This document shows, piece after piece, positions 51,554-62,169 of a DNA stretch of 64,000 nucleotides. Both the position numbers and the translations under genes were made by a program. The DNA comes from JBHGBM01 sp041946965. GTDB taxonomy: Bacteria; Acidobacteriota; Terriglobia; Bryobacterales; Bryobacteraceae. The notes beneath the pieces were generated by a model. The model had not been told where the DNA came from. It saw only the letters and a list, made by a program, of their open reading frames with translations, and did no database searches. The stretch covers positions 1-64,000 of the forward strand of contig JBHGBM010000066.1 in the NCBI GenBank assembly GCA_041946965.1, read 5' to 3'. Every line of letters begins with the position of its first letter. Within the stretch, counting starts at the first letter, position 1.

Positions 51554-53536
51554 ATGGCAAAAGCTCTCGTGATCGTGGAATCGCCCGCAAAGGCGAAAAC
51601 CATTAATAAATATTTGGGCCGGAATTACGTCGTCAAAGCCTCGCTGGGACACGTGAAAGATCTTCCCAAGCGCGACCTCGCCGTGGATGTCGAGCGCGGT
51701 TTCGAGCCCAAATACGTCCTCATCGAAGGCAAGAAGAAGCTCATTCAGGAACTCAAGCAGACGGCCAGGAAAGTGGACGCCGTGTATTTGGCGGCTGACC
51801 CGGACCGCGAAGGCGAAGCCATCTGTTTTCACCTCCAGGAGGAACTTCAGGGCGCGAAGAACGGAAAGCCCGAAATCTACCGGGTGATGTTCAACGAAAT
51901 CACCAGGAATGCCATCCAGAAGGCGTTCCGGACGCCCGGCGCCGTGGATCAGCGGCTCGTCGAGGCGCAGCAGGCGCGCCGGGTGCTGGACCGCCTGGTG
52001 GGCTACAAGATCTCCCCGCTGCTCTGGGACAAGGTCCGCCGGGGCCTTTCCGCGGGCCGCGTGCAGACCGTCGCGGTGCGGCTGATCGTCGAGCGCGAGC
52101 AGGAAATCCGCGCCTTCGAGAAGAAGGAATACTGGACCATCGACGTGGACCTGGCGGCCAGGAAGCCGCCCGTGCTGGCGGCGCGGCTGGTGCGGTGCAA
52201 CGACGCGGCGGTCGATCTCGGCAACCAGGAGGCCACCGATACGGTGGTCCGCCTGCTCCAAGGCGCCGCGTACAGGGTCAGCTCCGTCAACACGCGCGAG
52301 AAGCGCCGCAACCCGGTCGCCCCCTTTATAACTTCCACCTTGCAGCAGGAAGCCGCCCGCAAGTTGCGCTTCAGCGTCAAGCGCACCATGATGCTCGCCC
52401 AGCGGCTCTACGAAGGCGTGGAGCTCGGCAAGGAAGGCGCGGCCGGCCTGATCACCTACATGCGCACGGACTCGACCCGTGTTTCCGACGAGGCGCTCGG
52501 CGAGGTGCGCGCCTACATCGCGGAGAAGTTCGGTAACGAGCTGCTGCCGCCGTCGCCCAACGTCTACAAATCGAAAAAGGACGCCCAGGATGCGCATGAG
52601 GCCATCCGGCCGACCTCCGTCTATCACACGCCGGATTCCATCGCCAGGCATCTGGCCGAAGATGAGCTGAAGCTCTACCGGCTGATCTGGATGCGCTTCG
52701 TCGCCTCCCAGATGAACCCGGCGGTGTATGACCAGACCACCATCGAGGTCGCCGCCAAAGCCGGCGCGGACGAGTTCCTTTTCCGCGCCACCGGCAGCGT
52801 GCTCAAGGCCGAAGGGTTCCTCAAAGTTTACGAAGAGGGCAAGGACCAGAAAGACGAGGAAGACGAGGAACTGCGCCACAAGCTGCCCGCGGTGGCCGAA
52901 GGCGACGTGCTCAAGTTCCGCGCCATCCGCCCCGAGCAGCACTTCACCGAGCCGCCGCCGCGCTACACCGAAGCCACGCTGGTCAAGAAGCTGGAAGCCG
53001 ACGGCGTGGGCCGCCCGTCAACCTACGCGTCCATCCTCTCCACTATCCAGGACCGTGGATATGTGAAGAAGGATGGCGGCAAGTTCAGCCCTACCGAGCT
53101 CGGACGCGTGGTCACCGATTTGCTGCTTGAAAACTTCAACGACATCTTCGACGTGACCTATACCGCCCGCATGGAGGAGGAACTGGACGAGATCGGCGAG
53201 GGCAAGCTCGACTGGCGCAGCGCCATCTCCGAGTTTTACGACAAGTTCGAGGCGGACCTGAAACACGCCGAAGAGCACATGACCGACATCAAGCGGATGG
53301 AAAAGCCCACCGACCTTACCTGTGAGAAGTGCGGCAAGCCGCTGGTGATCAAGTGGGGTAAGCACGGCAGCTTCATCGCCTGCACGGGGTATCCGGAGTG
53401 CACCTACACGCGCGAACTGACCGTCGATCTTCCCGACGTGGACCAGGTGGATCTCTCCGAGCAGGGCGACGAGGAGTACTGCGAGAACTGCGGCCGTTCA
53501 CCGCTTGCAGCAATTACCCCACCTGCAAGTACGTGA
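51554..53536 (+). CDS. topA: DNA topoisomerase I, frame broken after the first zinc finger
   Basis: The first frame gives 660 residues. TOPRIM motifs ALVIVESPAKAKTINKYLG and DPDREGEAICFH, and the active-site Tyr302 in GLITYMRTDSTRVS, are intact. The first four-Cys zinc finger (CEKCGKPL ... ACTGYPECTY) is complete. The frame fails in the second finger: CENCGR is followed by an out-of-frame tail ending at the TGA of 53536. The missing piece and the rest of the protein continue in another frame (see next feature). TopA relaxes negative supercoils. As read, the product would keep the catalytic core but lose three C-terminal zinc fingers. The frameshift and the loss of roughly a dozen residues may be an assembly error. 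Confidence 0.87.
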   Translation: MAKALVIVESPAKAKTINKYLGRNYVVKASLGHVKDLPKRDLAVDVERGFEPKYVLIEGKKKLIQELKQTARKVDAVYLAADPDREGEAICFHLQEELQGAKNGKPEIYRVMFNEITRNAIQKAFRTPGAVDQRLVEAQQARRVLDRLVGYKISPLLWDKVRRGLSAGRVQTVAVRLIVEREQEIRAFEKKEYWTIDVDLAARKPPVLAARLVRCNDAAVDLGNQEATDTVVRLLQGAAYRVSSVNTREKRRNPVAPFITSTLQQEAARKLRFSVKRTMMLAQRLYEGVELGKEGAAGLITYMRTDSTRVSDEALGEVRAYIAEKFGNELLPPSPNVYKSKKDAQDAHEAIRPTSVYHTPDSIARHLAEDELKLYRLIWMRFVASQMNPAVYDQTTIEVAAKAGADEFLFRATGSVLKAEGFLKVYEEGKDQKDEEDEELRHKLPAVAEGDVLKFRAIRPEQHFTEPPPRYTEATLVKKLEADGVGRPSTYASILSTIQDRGYVKKDGGKFSPTELGRVVTDLLLENFNDIFDVTYTARMEEELDEIGEGKLDWRSAISEFYDKFEADLKHAEEHMTDIKRMEKPTDLTCEKCGKPLVIKWGKHGSFIACTGYPECTYTRELTVDLPDVDQVDLSEQGDEEYCENCGRSPLAAITPPAST

Positions 53537-53811
53537 AGCAGAAGACCATCGGAGTGAAGTGCCCCAACTGCGGGGAGGGCGAAATCGTGGAGCGCCGCTC
53601 GCGCCGCGGCAAGACGTTCTATGGTTGCAGCCGGTACCCCGACTGCGATTTCGTGGCCTGGGGCAAGCCGGTGGACGAAAAGTGCCCCGAGTGCGGCAGC
53701 TCGTACCTGGTCGAAAAATGGCTGAAGGCGGGCCCCGCCCTCCAGTGCCCCAACTGCAAGTACAAGCGCCCGCTGCCCCAGCCGCAGCCGGAAGAGGCGC
53801 TGGCGCGTTAA
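53497..53811 (+). pseudogene. topA: Detached C-terminal zinc-finger part of topA
   Basis: This frame reads FTACSNYPTCKY, then CPNCGEGEIVERRSRRGKTFYGCSRYPDCDF and CPECGSSYLVEKW, ending LQCPNCKYKRPL. These are the remaining TopA zinc fingers. It joins the upstream frame at the CGGCCG/TTC junction near 53490-53497, where the expected GRFGPF-like segment is absent. There is no start codon of its own. Confidence 0.8.
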
Positions 53812-53947
53812 AGCCCCTACGCGCAGTCAGGCCCGTGGTGTTCGGTTACATCCAAGGTAAGAACCGGATGCAGCAGCTCCTGCAAGTACCGGCCTGTGCG
53901 GAGGTACAGACGGGACGCCCGATTCCGAGAGCGGCGGGCCGGCCGGT

Positions 53948-55204
53948 CTAAATCACCAGGGCGTTCAGTTCGACCGGAGTGCGGCCGCCCTCCACCACCA
54001 CGATGCCGCTCTCGGTGACGTGATAGAGCTTGCGGTCCTGCTCCAGGTCGTAACCGATCATGGTGTCCGCCTTGATCTCCACGTTCTTATCGAGGATGGC
54101 GCGGCGCAGCTTGGCTTTGCGGCCGATATCGCAGTTGTCCAGGATGATGCAGTCTTCCACCAGCGCGGCCGCATGCACTTTCACGTTGCGGCCGAGCACG
54201 GAGTTGCGCACGATGCCGCCGGAAAGAATGCAGCCGCCGGAAACCACCGAGTCGATGGCCTGCCCGCGGCGGTTCTCTTCGTCGAAGGTGAACTTGGCCG
54301 GCGGGTCCGGGTAGCCGGCGGTGCGCAGGGGCCATTCGCGGTTGTACAGGTTGAGCAGCGGCGAGACCGCGCGCAGGTCCATGTTGGCCTCGTAGTAGGC
54401 GTCGATGGTTCCCACGTCGCGCCAGTAGGGCTTCACATTGGCGGGTTCGCCGGGGATCTGGTTGGTCTGGAAATCGTAGGCGTAGAGTTCCGCCTTTTCA
54501 CGGGCGAGTCGGGGCAGGATGTCGCGTCCGAAATCGTGGCTGCTGTGCTCGTCCGCCGCGTCCGCGTAAAGCCGGCGGAGCAGGGTGCGGGTGGCGAAGA
54601 CGTAATTGCCCATGGAGGCGTACACGCGTTCGGGATCTCCGGGGATGGTGGGCGCCTCGGGGTTCTTTTCATGAAAGGCGACGATGCGCCCGTCCGGAGC
54701 GGTCTCAAGCACGCCGAAATCGGCGGCATAACGCTTATCCACGGGGATGGCGGCCACCGTAACCTGCGCGCTTCTCTCCTGGTGGAACTCGATCATGGTG
54801 CTGATATTCATGCGGTAGATGTGATCGCCGCCGAAAATCGCCACCACGTGCGGGTCCGACTGCTCCACCAGGTTGATGTTCTGATAAATCGCGTCGGCCG
54901 TGCCCTGGTACCAGGTCTCGCCGGCCGAGCGCATCTGCGCCGGCACGGGGATGATGAACTGCGTCCGGAGCAAACCGCCGAACTGCCACCCTTCGTTGAG
55001 ATGCTGGAGCAGCGACTGGCTCTTGAACTGCGTCAACACGTACACCGAATAGATGCCCGAGTTGATGAAATTGCTCAGCACGAAGTCGATGATGCGGTAT
55101 TTGCCGCCGAAAGGCACCGCCGGTTTGGCGCGCTCCTTCGTGAGTGGATGAAGCCGGGTGCCCTTTCCGCCGGCCAGGACGATTCCGAGAACCCGCAGTC
55201 GCAT
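53948..55204 (-). CDS. glgC: Glucose-1-phosphate adenylyltransferase
   Basis: The protein has 418 residues. GIVLAGGKGTRLHPLTKERAKPAVPFGGKYRIIDFVLSN is the GlgC nucleotide-binding start, and GTADAIYQN and FGGDHIYRM are the catalytic-site segments. The C-terminal beta-helix begins near residue 300. The ATG at 55204 is the first that opens this conserved start; residues further upstream in frame are not family-like. GlgC makes ADP-glucose for glycogen from ATP and glucose-1-phosphate and is normally allosterically regulated. No other glycogen gene is adjacent. It diverges from the MFS gene with 58 bases between starts. Confidence 0.93.
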   Translation of the reverse strand: MRLRVLGIVLAGGKGTRLHPLTKERAKPAVPFGGKYRIIDFVLSNFINSGIYSVYVLTQFKSQSLLQHLNEGWQFGGLLRTQFIIPVPAQMRSAGETWYQGTADAIYQNINLVEQSDPHVVAIFGGDHIYRMNISTMIEFHQERSAQVTVAAIPVDKRYAADFGVLETAPDGRIVAFHEKNPEAPTIPGDPERVYASMGNYVFATRTLLRRLYADAADEHSSHDFGRDILPRLAREKAELYAYDFQTNQIPGEPANVKPYWRDVGTIDAYYEANMDLRAVSPLLNLYNREWPLRTAGYPDPPAKFTFDEENRRGQAIDSVVSGGCILSGGIVRNSVLGRNVKVHAAALVEDCIILDNCDIGRKAKLRRAILDKNVEIKADTMIGYDLEQDRKLYHVTESGIVVVEGGRTPVELNALVI

Positions 55205-55262
55205 AGGATCAGGCCAACTCAATACATTGTTCCACATTGCCCTGTGGTATGTTTGTGTTCCA

Positions 55263-56522
55263 ATGCAACCCGGCGCGAAAATTGTGAACCGGCCCTCGGG
55301 TGCGGGCCTGCGGTGGGGGATCATCGGCCTGCTCAGCCTGGGGGCCGTCATCGCATACGTGGACCGCATGAATCTCTCGGTGGTGCTGGCGCTGCCCGAG
55401 GTGAAGCAGTTGTTCGGGCTGACCGATATCAGCCGCGGCGCGCTGAATTCGGCGTTCTTCTGGTCTTACGCGCTGTTGCAGATCCCCGCGGGGTGGCTGG
55501 TGGACCGGTACGGGGTCAAGTGGCCGTACGCGGCGGGCTTTCTGGTCTGGAGCCTGGTCTCCGCGCTCACCGGGATGGTGGACGCGCTCTGGCAGATCTT
55601 CGCCTTGCGGGTGCTGCTGGGAGTGGGGGAGTCCATTGTGACTCCCGCCAGCATGCGCTGGATCCGCTTTCATTTCGCCGAGCAGCAGCGGGGCTTCGCG
55701 GTGGGCATGTACATGACGGGCACGAAGATCGGCCCGGCGGTGGGCGCGCCGATCGCCGCGTGGCTCATCGCGGCGTACGGCTGGCGCGCCATGTTCGTAA
55801 TTCTCGGGCTGGGGTGCCTGATGTGGGTGGCGCCCTGGCTGATCATGGTGAAGGACGACGACCGCGAGATCGAGCGCCGCGTGAATCACGCCGCGGCGCC
55901 GGCGGTTCCGTTCTCCCGCATCCTGGCGAGCCCCGTCATCTGGGGCACCCTGGTGGGCACCTTCTGCTACATGTACTTCGTCTACTTCTGCATGACCTGG
56001 ATGCCGGCGTACTTCAAGGAGCACCGCGCGCTCTCGCTGAACTCGATGGGGCTGTATACGTTCTTCAGTTTCGGCGGAATGGCCGCGACGGCCGCCGCGG
56101 CGGGCTGGGTGGCGGACCGCATGATCGCGCGCGGAGGCGATCCGGTGAAGGTGCGGAAGGGATTCACCATCGCGGGCTTCGCCATGGCTTCGACCGAGGT
56201 GCTGGGCGCCATGGCGGACTCGCTGCCGGTGGCGCTGTTCTTCGCGGTGTTCTCGCTGAGCGGGTTGGGACTGGCCACGGCGAACTACTGGGCGCTCACC
56301 CAGACGCTGATCCCCGGCGCCGCCATCGGCCGCATCGTCGGCCTTCAGAACTGCGCCGCCAACGTGCCGGGGATTGTCGCGCCGACCGTGACCGGCTGGC
56401 TGATTCAGAGGACCGGCAGCTACGAAGCTCCCATGCAGGCCATCTGGCTGTTCCTGCTCCTCGGCATCGCGTCGTACGTATTCCTGGTGCGGCGCAAGTA
56501 CGCTCCTCGCGCGAAGGCGTAG
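55263..56522 (+). CDS. MFS transporter, anion:cation symporter type
   Basis: The protein has 419 residues and about twelve helices. GAVIAYVDRMNLSVVLALPEV in helix 1, then a FWSYALLQIPAGWLVDRYGVKW segment in helix 2 with MFS motif A, fit the sugar-acid/glucarate ACS group. GVGESIVTPASMRWIRF in helix 4 is also typical. It is related to but clearly different from the transporter at 21156-22358. The substrate is unknown. It ends 14 bases before the stop of the opposing mutase small subunit. Confidence 0.82.
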   Translation: MQPGAKIVNRPSGAGLRWGIIGLLSLGAVIAYVDRMNLSVVLALPEVKQLFGLTDISRGALNSAFFWSYALLQIPAGWLVDRYGVKWPYAAGFLVWSLVSALTGMVDALWQIFALRVLLGVGESIVTPASMRWIRFHFAEQQRGFAVGMYMTGTKIGPAVGAPIAAWLIAAYGWRAMFVILGLGCLMWVAPWLIMVKDDDREIERRVNHAAAPAVPFSRILASPVIWGTLVGTFCYMYFVYFCMTWMPAYFKEHRALSLNSMGLYTFFSFGGMAATAAAAGWVADRMIARGGDPVKVRKGFTIAGFAMASTEVLGAMADSLPVALFFAVFSLSGLGLATANYWALTQTLIPGAAIGRIVGLQNCAANVPGIVAPTVTGWLIQRTGSYEAPMQAIWLFLLLGIASYVFLVRRKYAPRAKA

Positions 56523-56536
56523 ACGCGCCCGGACGC

Positions 56537-56926
56537 TTACACGGCGGCCCGGATGAATTCCACGATCGATTCCAGCGAGGAACCCGGCTGGAAAACGGCG
56601 GCCACGCCCTGCTGCCTGAGCCGCGCGGCGTCCTCGTCCGGAATGATGCCTCCAACCACCACTTTGACGTCGTCCATCTGGTGCTCGCGCAACAGGTCCA
56701 GCACGCGCGGCACGATGGCGTTGTGCGCGCCGGAAAGGATAGAGAGCCCGATGATCTGCACGTCCTCCTGGAGAGCGGCGTTGACGATCATCTCCGGCGT
56801 CTGGCGGAGGCCGGTGTAGATCACTTCCATGCCGGCGTCGCGCAACGCGCGCGCGATCACCTTGGCGCCGCGGTCGTGGCCGTCCAACCCCGGCTTGGCT
56901 ACCAGCACTCGAATCGGTCTCGTCAT
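56537..56926 (-). CDS. B12-binding small subunit of an acyl-CoA mutase
   Basis: The protein has 129 residues. LVAKPGLDGHDRGAKVIARAL holds the DxHxxG cobalamin-binding motif (Asp and His of GLDGHDRG), followed by the SILSGAHN and GGIIPDED segments of the B12-binding fold. It starts directly after the large-subunit stop with no gap, so the two are expressed together. The isobutyryl- or methylmalonyl-type assignment depends on the large subunit. Confidence 0.92.
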   Translation of the reverse strand: MTRPIRVLVAKPGLDGHDRGAKVIARALRDAGMEVIYTGLRQTPEMIVNAALQEDVQIIGLSILSGAHNAIVPRVLDLLREHQMDDVKVVVGGIIPDEDAARLRQQGVAAVFQPGSSLESIVEFIRAAV

Positions 56927-58507
<1,581 letters not shown>

Positions 58508-58576
58508 ACCCAACCAAGGGGGGGACTGCGCTGTCTGAATTTTATCGCGGGCCGCGGGAACCGTAAACTGAGAAGG

Positions 58577-58972
58577 GTGATTCGAATCGCATCCGAGGCT
58601 TGGCGGGAGATGGCAGCGCACGCCGAAGCCGCCTACCCGAACGAGTGCTGCGGCGTGCTGCTCGGCCGCAGGGAGGGCGAGACCAAGGTTGCGGCCGAGG
58701 CGCGGCCGCTCGAAAACGTGCACGCCTCGCCGCGCGCGCATTACCTGATGCGTCCGGCGGACCTGGTGGCGGAGGCGAAACAAGCCGCGGCGCGCGGTCT
58801 GCGGCTGGTGGGCGTCTACCACTCGCACCCGGACGGGGGGCCGGAATTCTCCGCCGAGGACGCCGCCAATGCCTGGCCCTGGTATTCGTTTGTGGTGGTT
58901 GCGGTGCGCGGCGGGCGGGTCTCGGGCGCCGCGAGCTGGCTCGAAGCGCGGCGCGAACCGCTGGAATTGTAG
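58577..58972 (+). CDS. JAMM/MPN+ metalloprotease-like protein
   Basis: The protein has 131 residues from a GTG start that gives IRIASEAWREMAAHAE, the usual family opening. The JAMM zinc motif is complete: Glu in PNECCGVLLG, then VYHSHPDGGPEFSAED, with HSHP, a seven-residue spacer, then Ser-x-x-Asp. Bacterial relatives of this size remove ubiquitin-like sulfur carriers such as CysO, or process thiamine and molybdopterin carrier proteins. No MoaD-, ThiS- or CysO-like gene is adjacent, so the partner is unknown. The following ABC exporter begins 11 bases later. Confidence 0.85.
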   Translation: MIRIASEAWREMAAHAEAAYPNECCGVLLGRREGETKVAAEARPLENVHASPRAHYLMRPADLVAEAKQAAARGLRLVGVYHSHPDGGPEFSAEDAANAWPWYSFVVVAVRGGRVSGAASWLEARREPLEL

Positions 58973-58983
58973 ACTGGAAGTAA

Positions 58984-60801
58984 GTGGAAGAAGAGGTCGT
59001 CGGCAAAGCATACGACTCCCGGCTCATGCGGCGCTTGCTGGGTTACATGCGCCCCTACCGCGCCTATGTGGCCGTCTCGCTGGGGTTCCTGCTGGTGCAG
59101 TCCGTGCTTCAGGTGCTGGGGCCGCTGCTCACCAAGGCGGCCGTGGATCGCTACTTGGAACCCACCCCCAACCGCGCACCGGTCTTTTTCGACGCCATGC
59201 TCCCCGCGGACCCCTGGCGCGGGCTGACCGTGGTCGCTCTGCTCTACGCGGGTGTGTTGGCGGGCACATTCGTCTTCGAGTTCGCCCAGACTTACCTGAT
59301 GCAGTACACCGGGCAGCTTGCCATGTTCGACCTGCGCAAGCAGCTCATGGCGCACCTGCAACGGCTGGATATCGGCTTCTTCGACCGCAATCCGGTGGGC
59401 CGTCTGGTCACCCGCATCACCACCGACGTGGACGTGCTCAACGACCTGTTCGCCTCCGGGCTGGTGACCATCCTGGGCGACGTGCTGGTGCTGAGCTTCA
59501 TCGTGGCGATCATGCTCCGGCTGAGCCTGGAACTGACCGGCGTGATGCTGCTGGCGATGCCGCTGGTGGTGCTGGCGACCATCCTGTTCCGCCGCTCGGT
59601 TTCGGGCAGCTACCGGCGCATCCGGGTGGCCATCGCGCGGATCAACTCCTATTTGCAGGAGCACATCACGGGGATCGCGGTGCTGCAACTGTTCAACCGC
59701 GAGGCGCGCAGCCGCCAGGAGTTCGATGGCGTGAACCGCGATCACATGGCGGCGTACAAGGACGCCATCCTGGCCTACGGCTGGTTCTATCCCGTGGTGG
59801 AATTCCTCTCCATGCTGGCGCTGGCCGGCCTGCTCACCTATGGCGGCTTCCAGATTCGCGGCGGCACGCTGACGCTCGGCGTGGTGGTGGCGTTTCTGCA
59901 ATACGGCTTCCGCTTCTTCCGGCCCATCCAGGACCTGAGCGAGAAGTACAACATTTTGCAATCGGCCATGGCGTCTTCCGAGCGCATCTTCAAGCTGCTG
60001 GATACGGAGCCGCAGGTGCTGCCGCCGGAGCGGCCCGAACCCGCGCCGCACGCCGCGCGCATCGAGTTCGATCACGTCTGGTTCGCCTACAAGGACGAGG
60101 ACTGGGTGCTGCGCGACCTGAGCTTCGCCATCGAGCCCGGCGAGAGCATCGCGGTGGTGGGCCACACCGGGGCGGGAAAGACCACGATCATCAGCCTGCT
60201 GCTGCGGTTTTACGACGTGCAGAAGGGCGCCATCCGCATCGGCGGCGTGGACGTGCGCGAGATCGACCCCCAGGACCTGCGCCGCCAGTTCGGCGTGGTG
60301 CTGCAAGACCCGTTCCTGTTCACCGGCACGGTGGAAGACAACATTCGTCTGGGCACCAGCGGCATCGAGCGGGAGGACGTGGAGAACGCCGCCGAACAGG
60401 TGAACCTGCTGGACTTCATCGAATCGCTGCCGGACGGCTTCGCGCAGCCCGTGCGGGAGCGCGGCACCGGACTTTCCACCGGCCAGAAGCAGCTCATCAG
60501 CTTCGCGCGCGCGCTGGCGCACAACCCGCGCTTCCTGATCCTGGACGAAGCCACTTCCAGCGTGGATACCGAGACGGAATTCCGCGTGCGCGATGCGCTG
60601 GCGCGCATGGTGGAAGGGCGCACCGCCATCATCATCGCCCACCGGCTCTCCACCATACAGCGGGCGGACCGGATTCTGGTGATGCATAAGGGCCGGCTGC
60701 GCGAATCAGGGACCCACCAGGAGCTGCTGGCGGTGCGCGGCATTTACTGGAAACTGTACCAGTTGCAGTACAAGGACCAGGAGGTCCCCTCGCGCACGTA
60801 G
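58984..60801 (+). CDS. ABC transporter, fused membrane and ATPase domains (exporter type)
   Basis: The protein has 605 residues from a GTG start. Six membrane helices occupy about residues 20-330 (VAVSLGFLLVQSVLQVLG and so on). The ATPase domain has Walker A GHTGAGKTT near residue 395, a Q-loop FGVVLQDPFLF, Walker B FLILDEATS, and the H-loop IIAHRLST. The signature motif is LSTGQKQ rather than LSGGQ; related exporters of the MsbA/YheH sort often vary here. Such transporters work as dimers that move lipids, drugs or peptides outward. It is probably in one transcript with the JAMM gene. The substrate is unknown. Confidence 0.88.
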   Translation: MEEEVVGKAYDSRLMRRLLGYMRPYRAYVAVSLGFLLVQSVLQVLGPLLTKAAVDRYLEPTPNRAPVFFDAMLPADPWRGLTVVALLYAGVLAGTFVFEFAQTYLMQYTGQLAMFDLRKQLMAHLQRLDIGFFDRNPVGRLVTRITTDVDVLNDLFASGLVTILGDVLVLSFIVAIMLRLSLELTGVMLLAMPLVVLATILFRRSVSGSYRRIRVAIARINSYLQEHITGIAVLQLFNREARSRQEFDGVNRDHMAAYKDAILAYGWFYPVVEFLSMLALAGLLTYGGFQIRGGTLTLGVVVAFLQYGFRFFRPIQDLSEKYNILQSAMASSERIFKLLDTEPQVLPPERPEPAPHAARIEFDHVWFAYKDEDWVLRDLSFAIEPGESIAVVGHTGAGKTTIISLLLRFYDVQKGAIRIGGVDVREIDPQDLRRQFGVVLQDPFLFTGTVEDNIRLGTSGIEREDVENAAEQVNLLDFIESLPDGFAQPVRERGTGLSTGQKQLISFARALAHNPRFLILDEATSSVDTETEFRVRDALARMVEGRTAIIIAHRLSTIQRADRILVMHKGRLRESGTHQELLAVRGIYWKLYQLQYKDQEVPSRT

Positions 60802-60804
60802 GGC

Positions 60805-62165
<1,361 letters not shown>

Positions 62166-62169
<4 letters not shown>

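Noticed and set aside
58508..58576. Cobalamin riboswitch ahead of the B12 mutase
   Set aside because: Only 69 bases are available and no B12-box core was visible.
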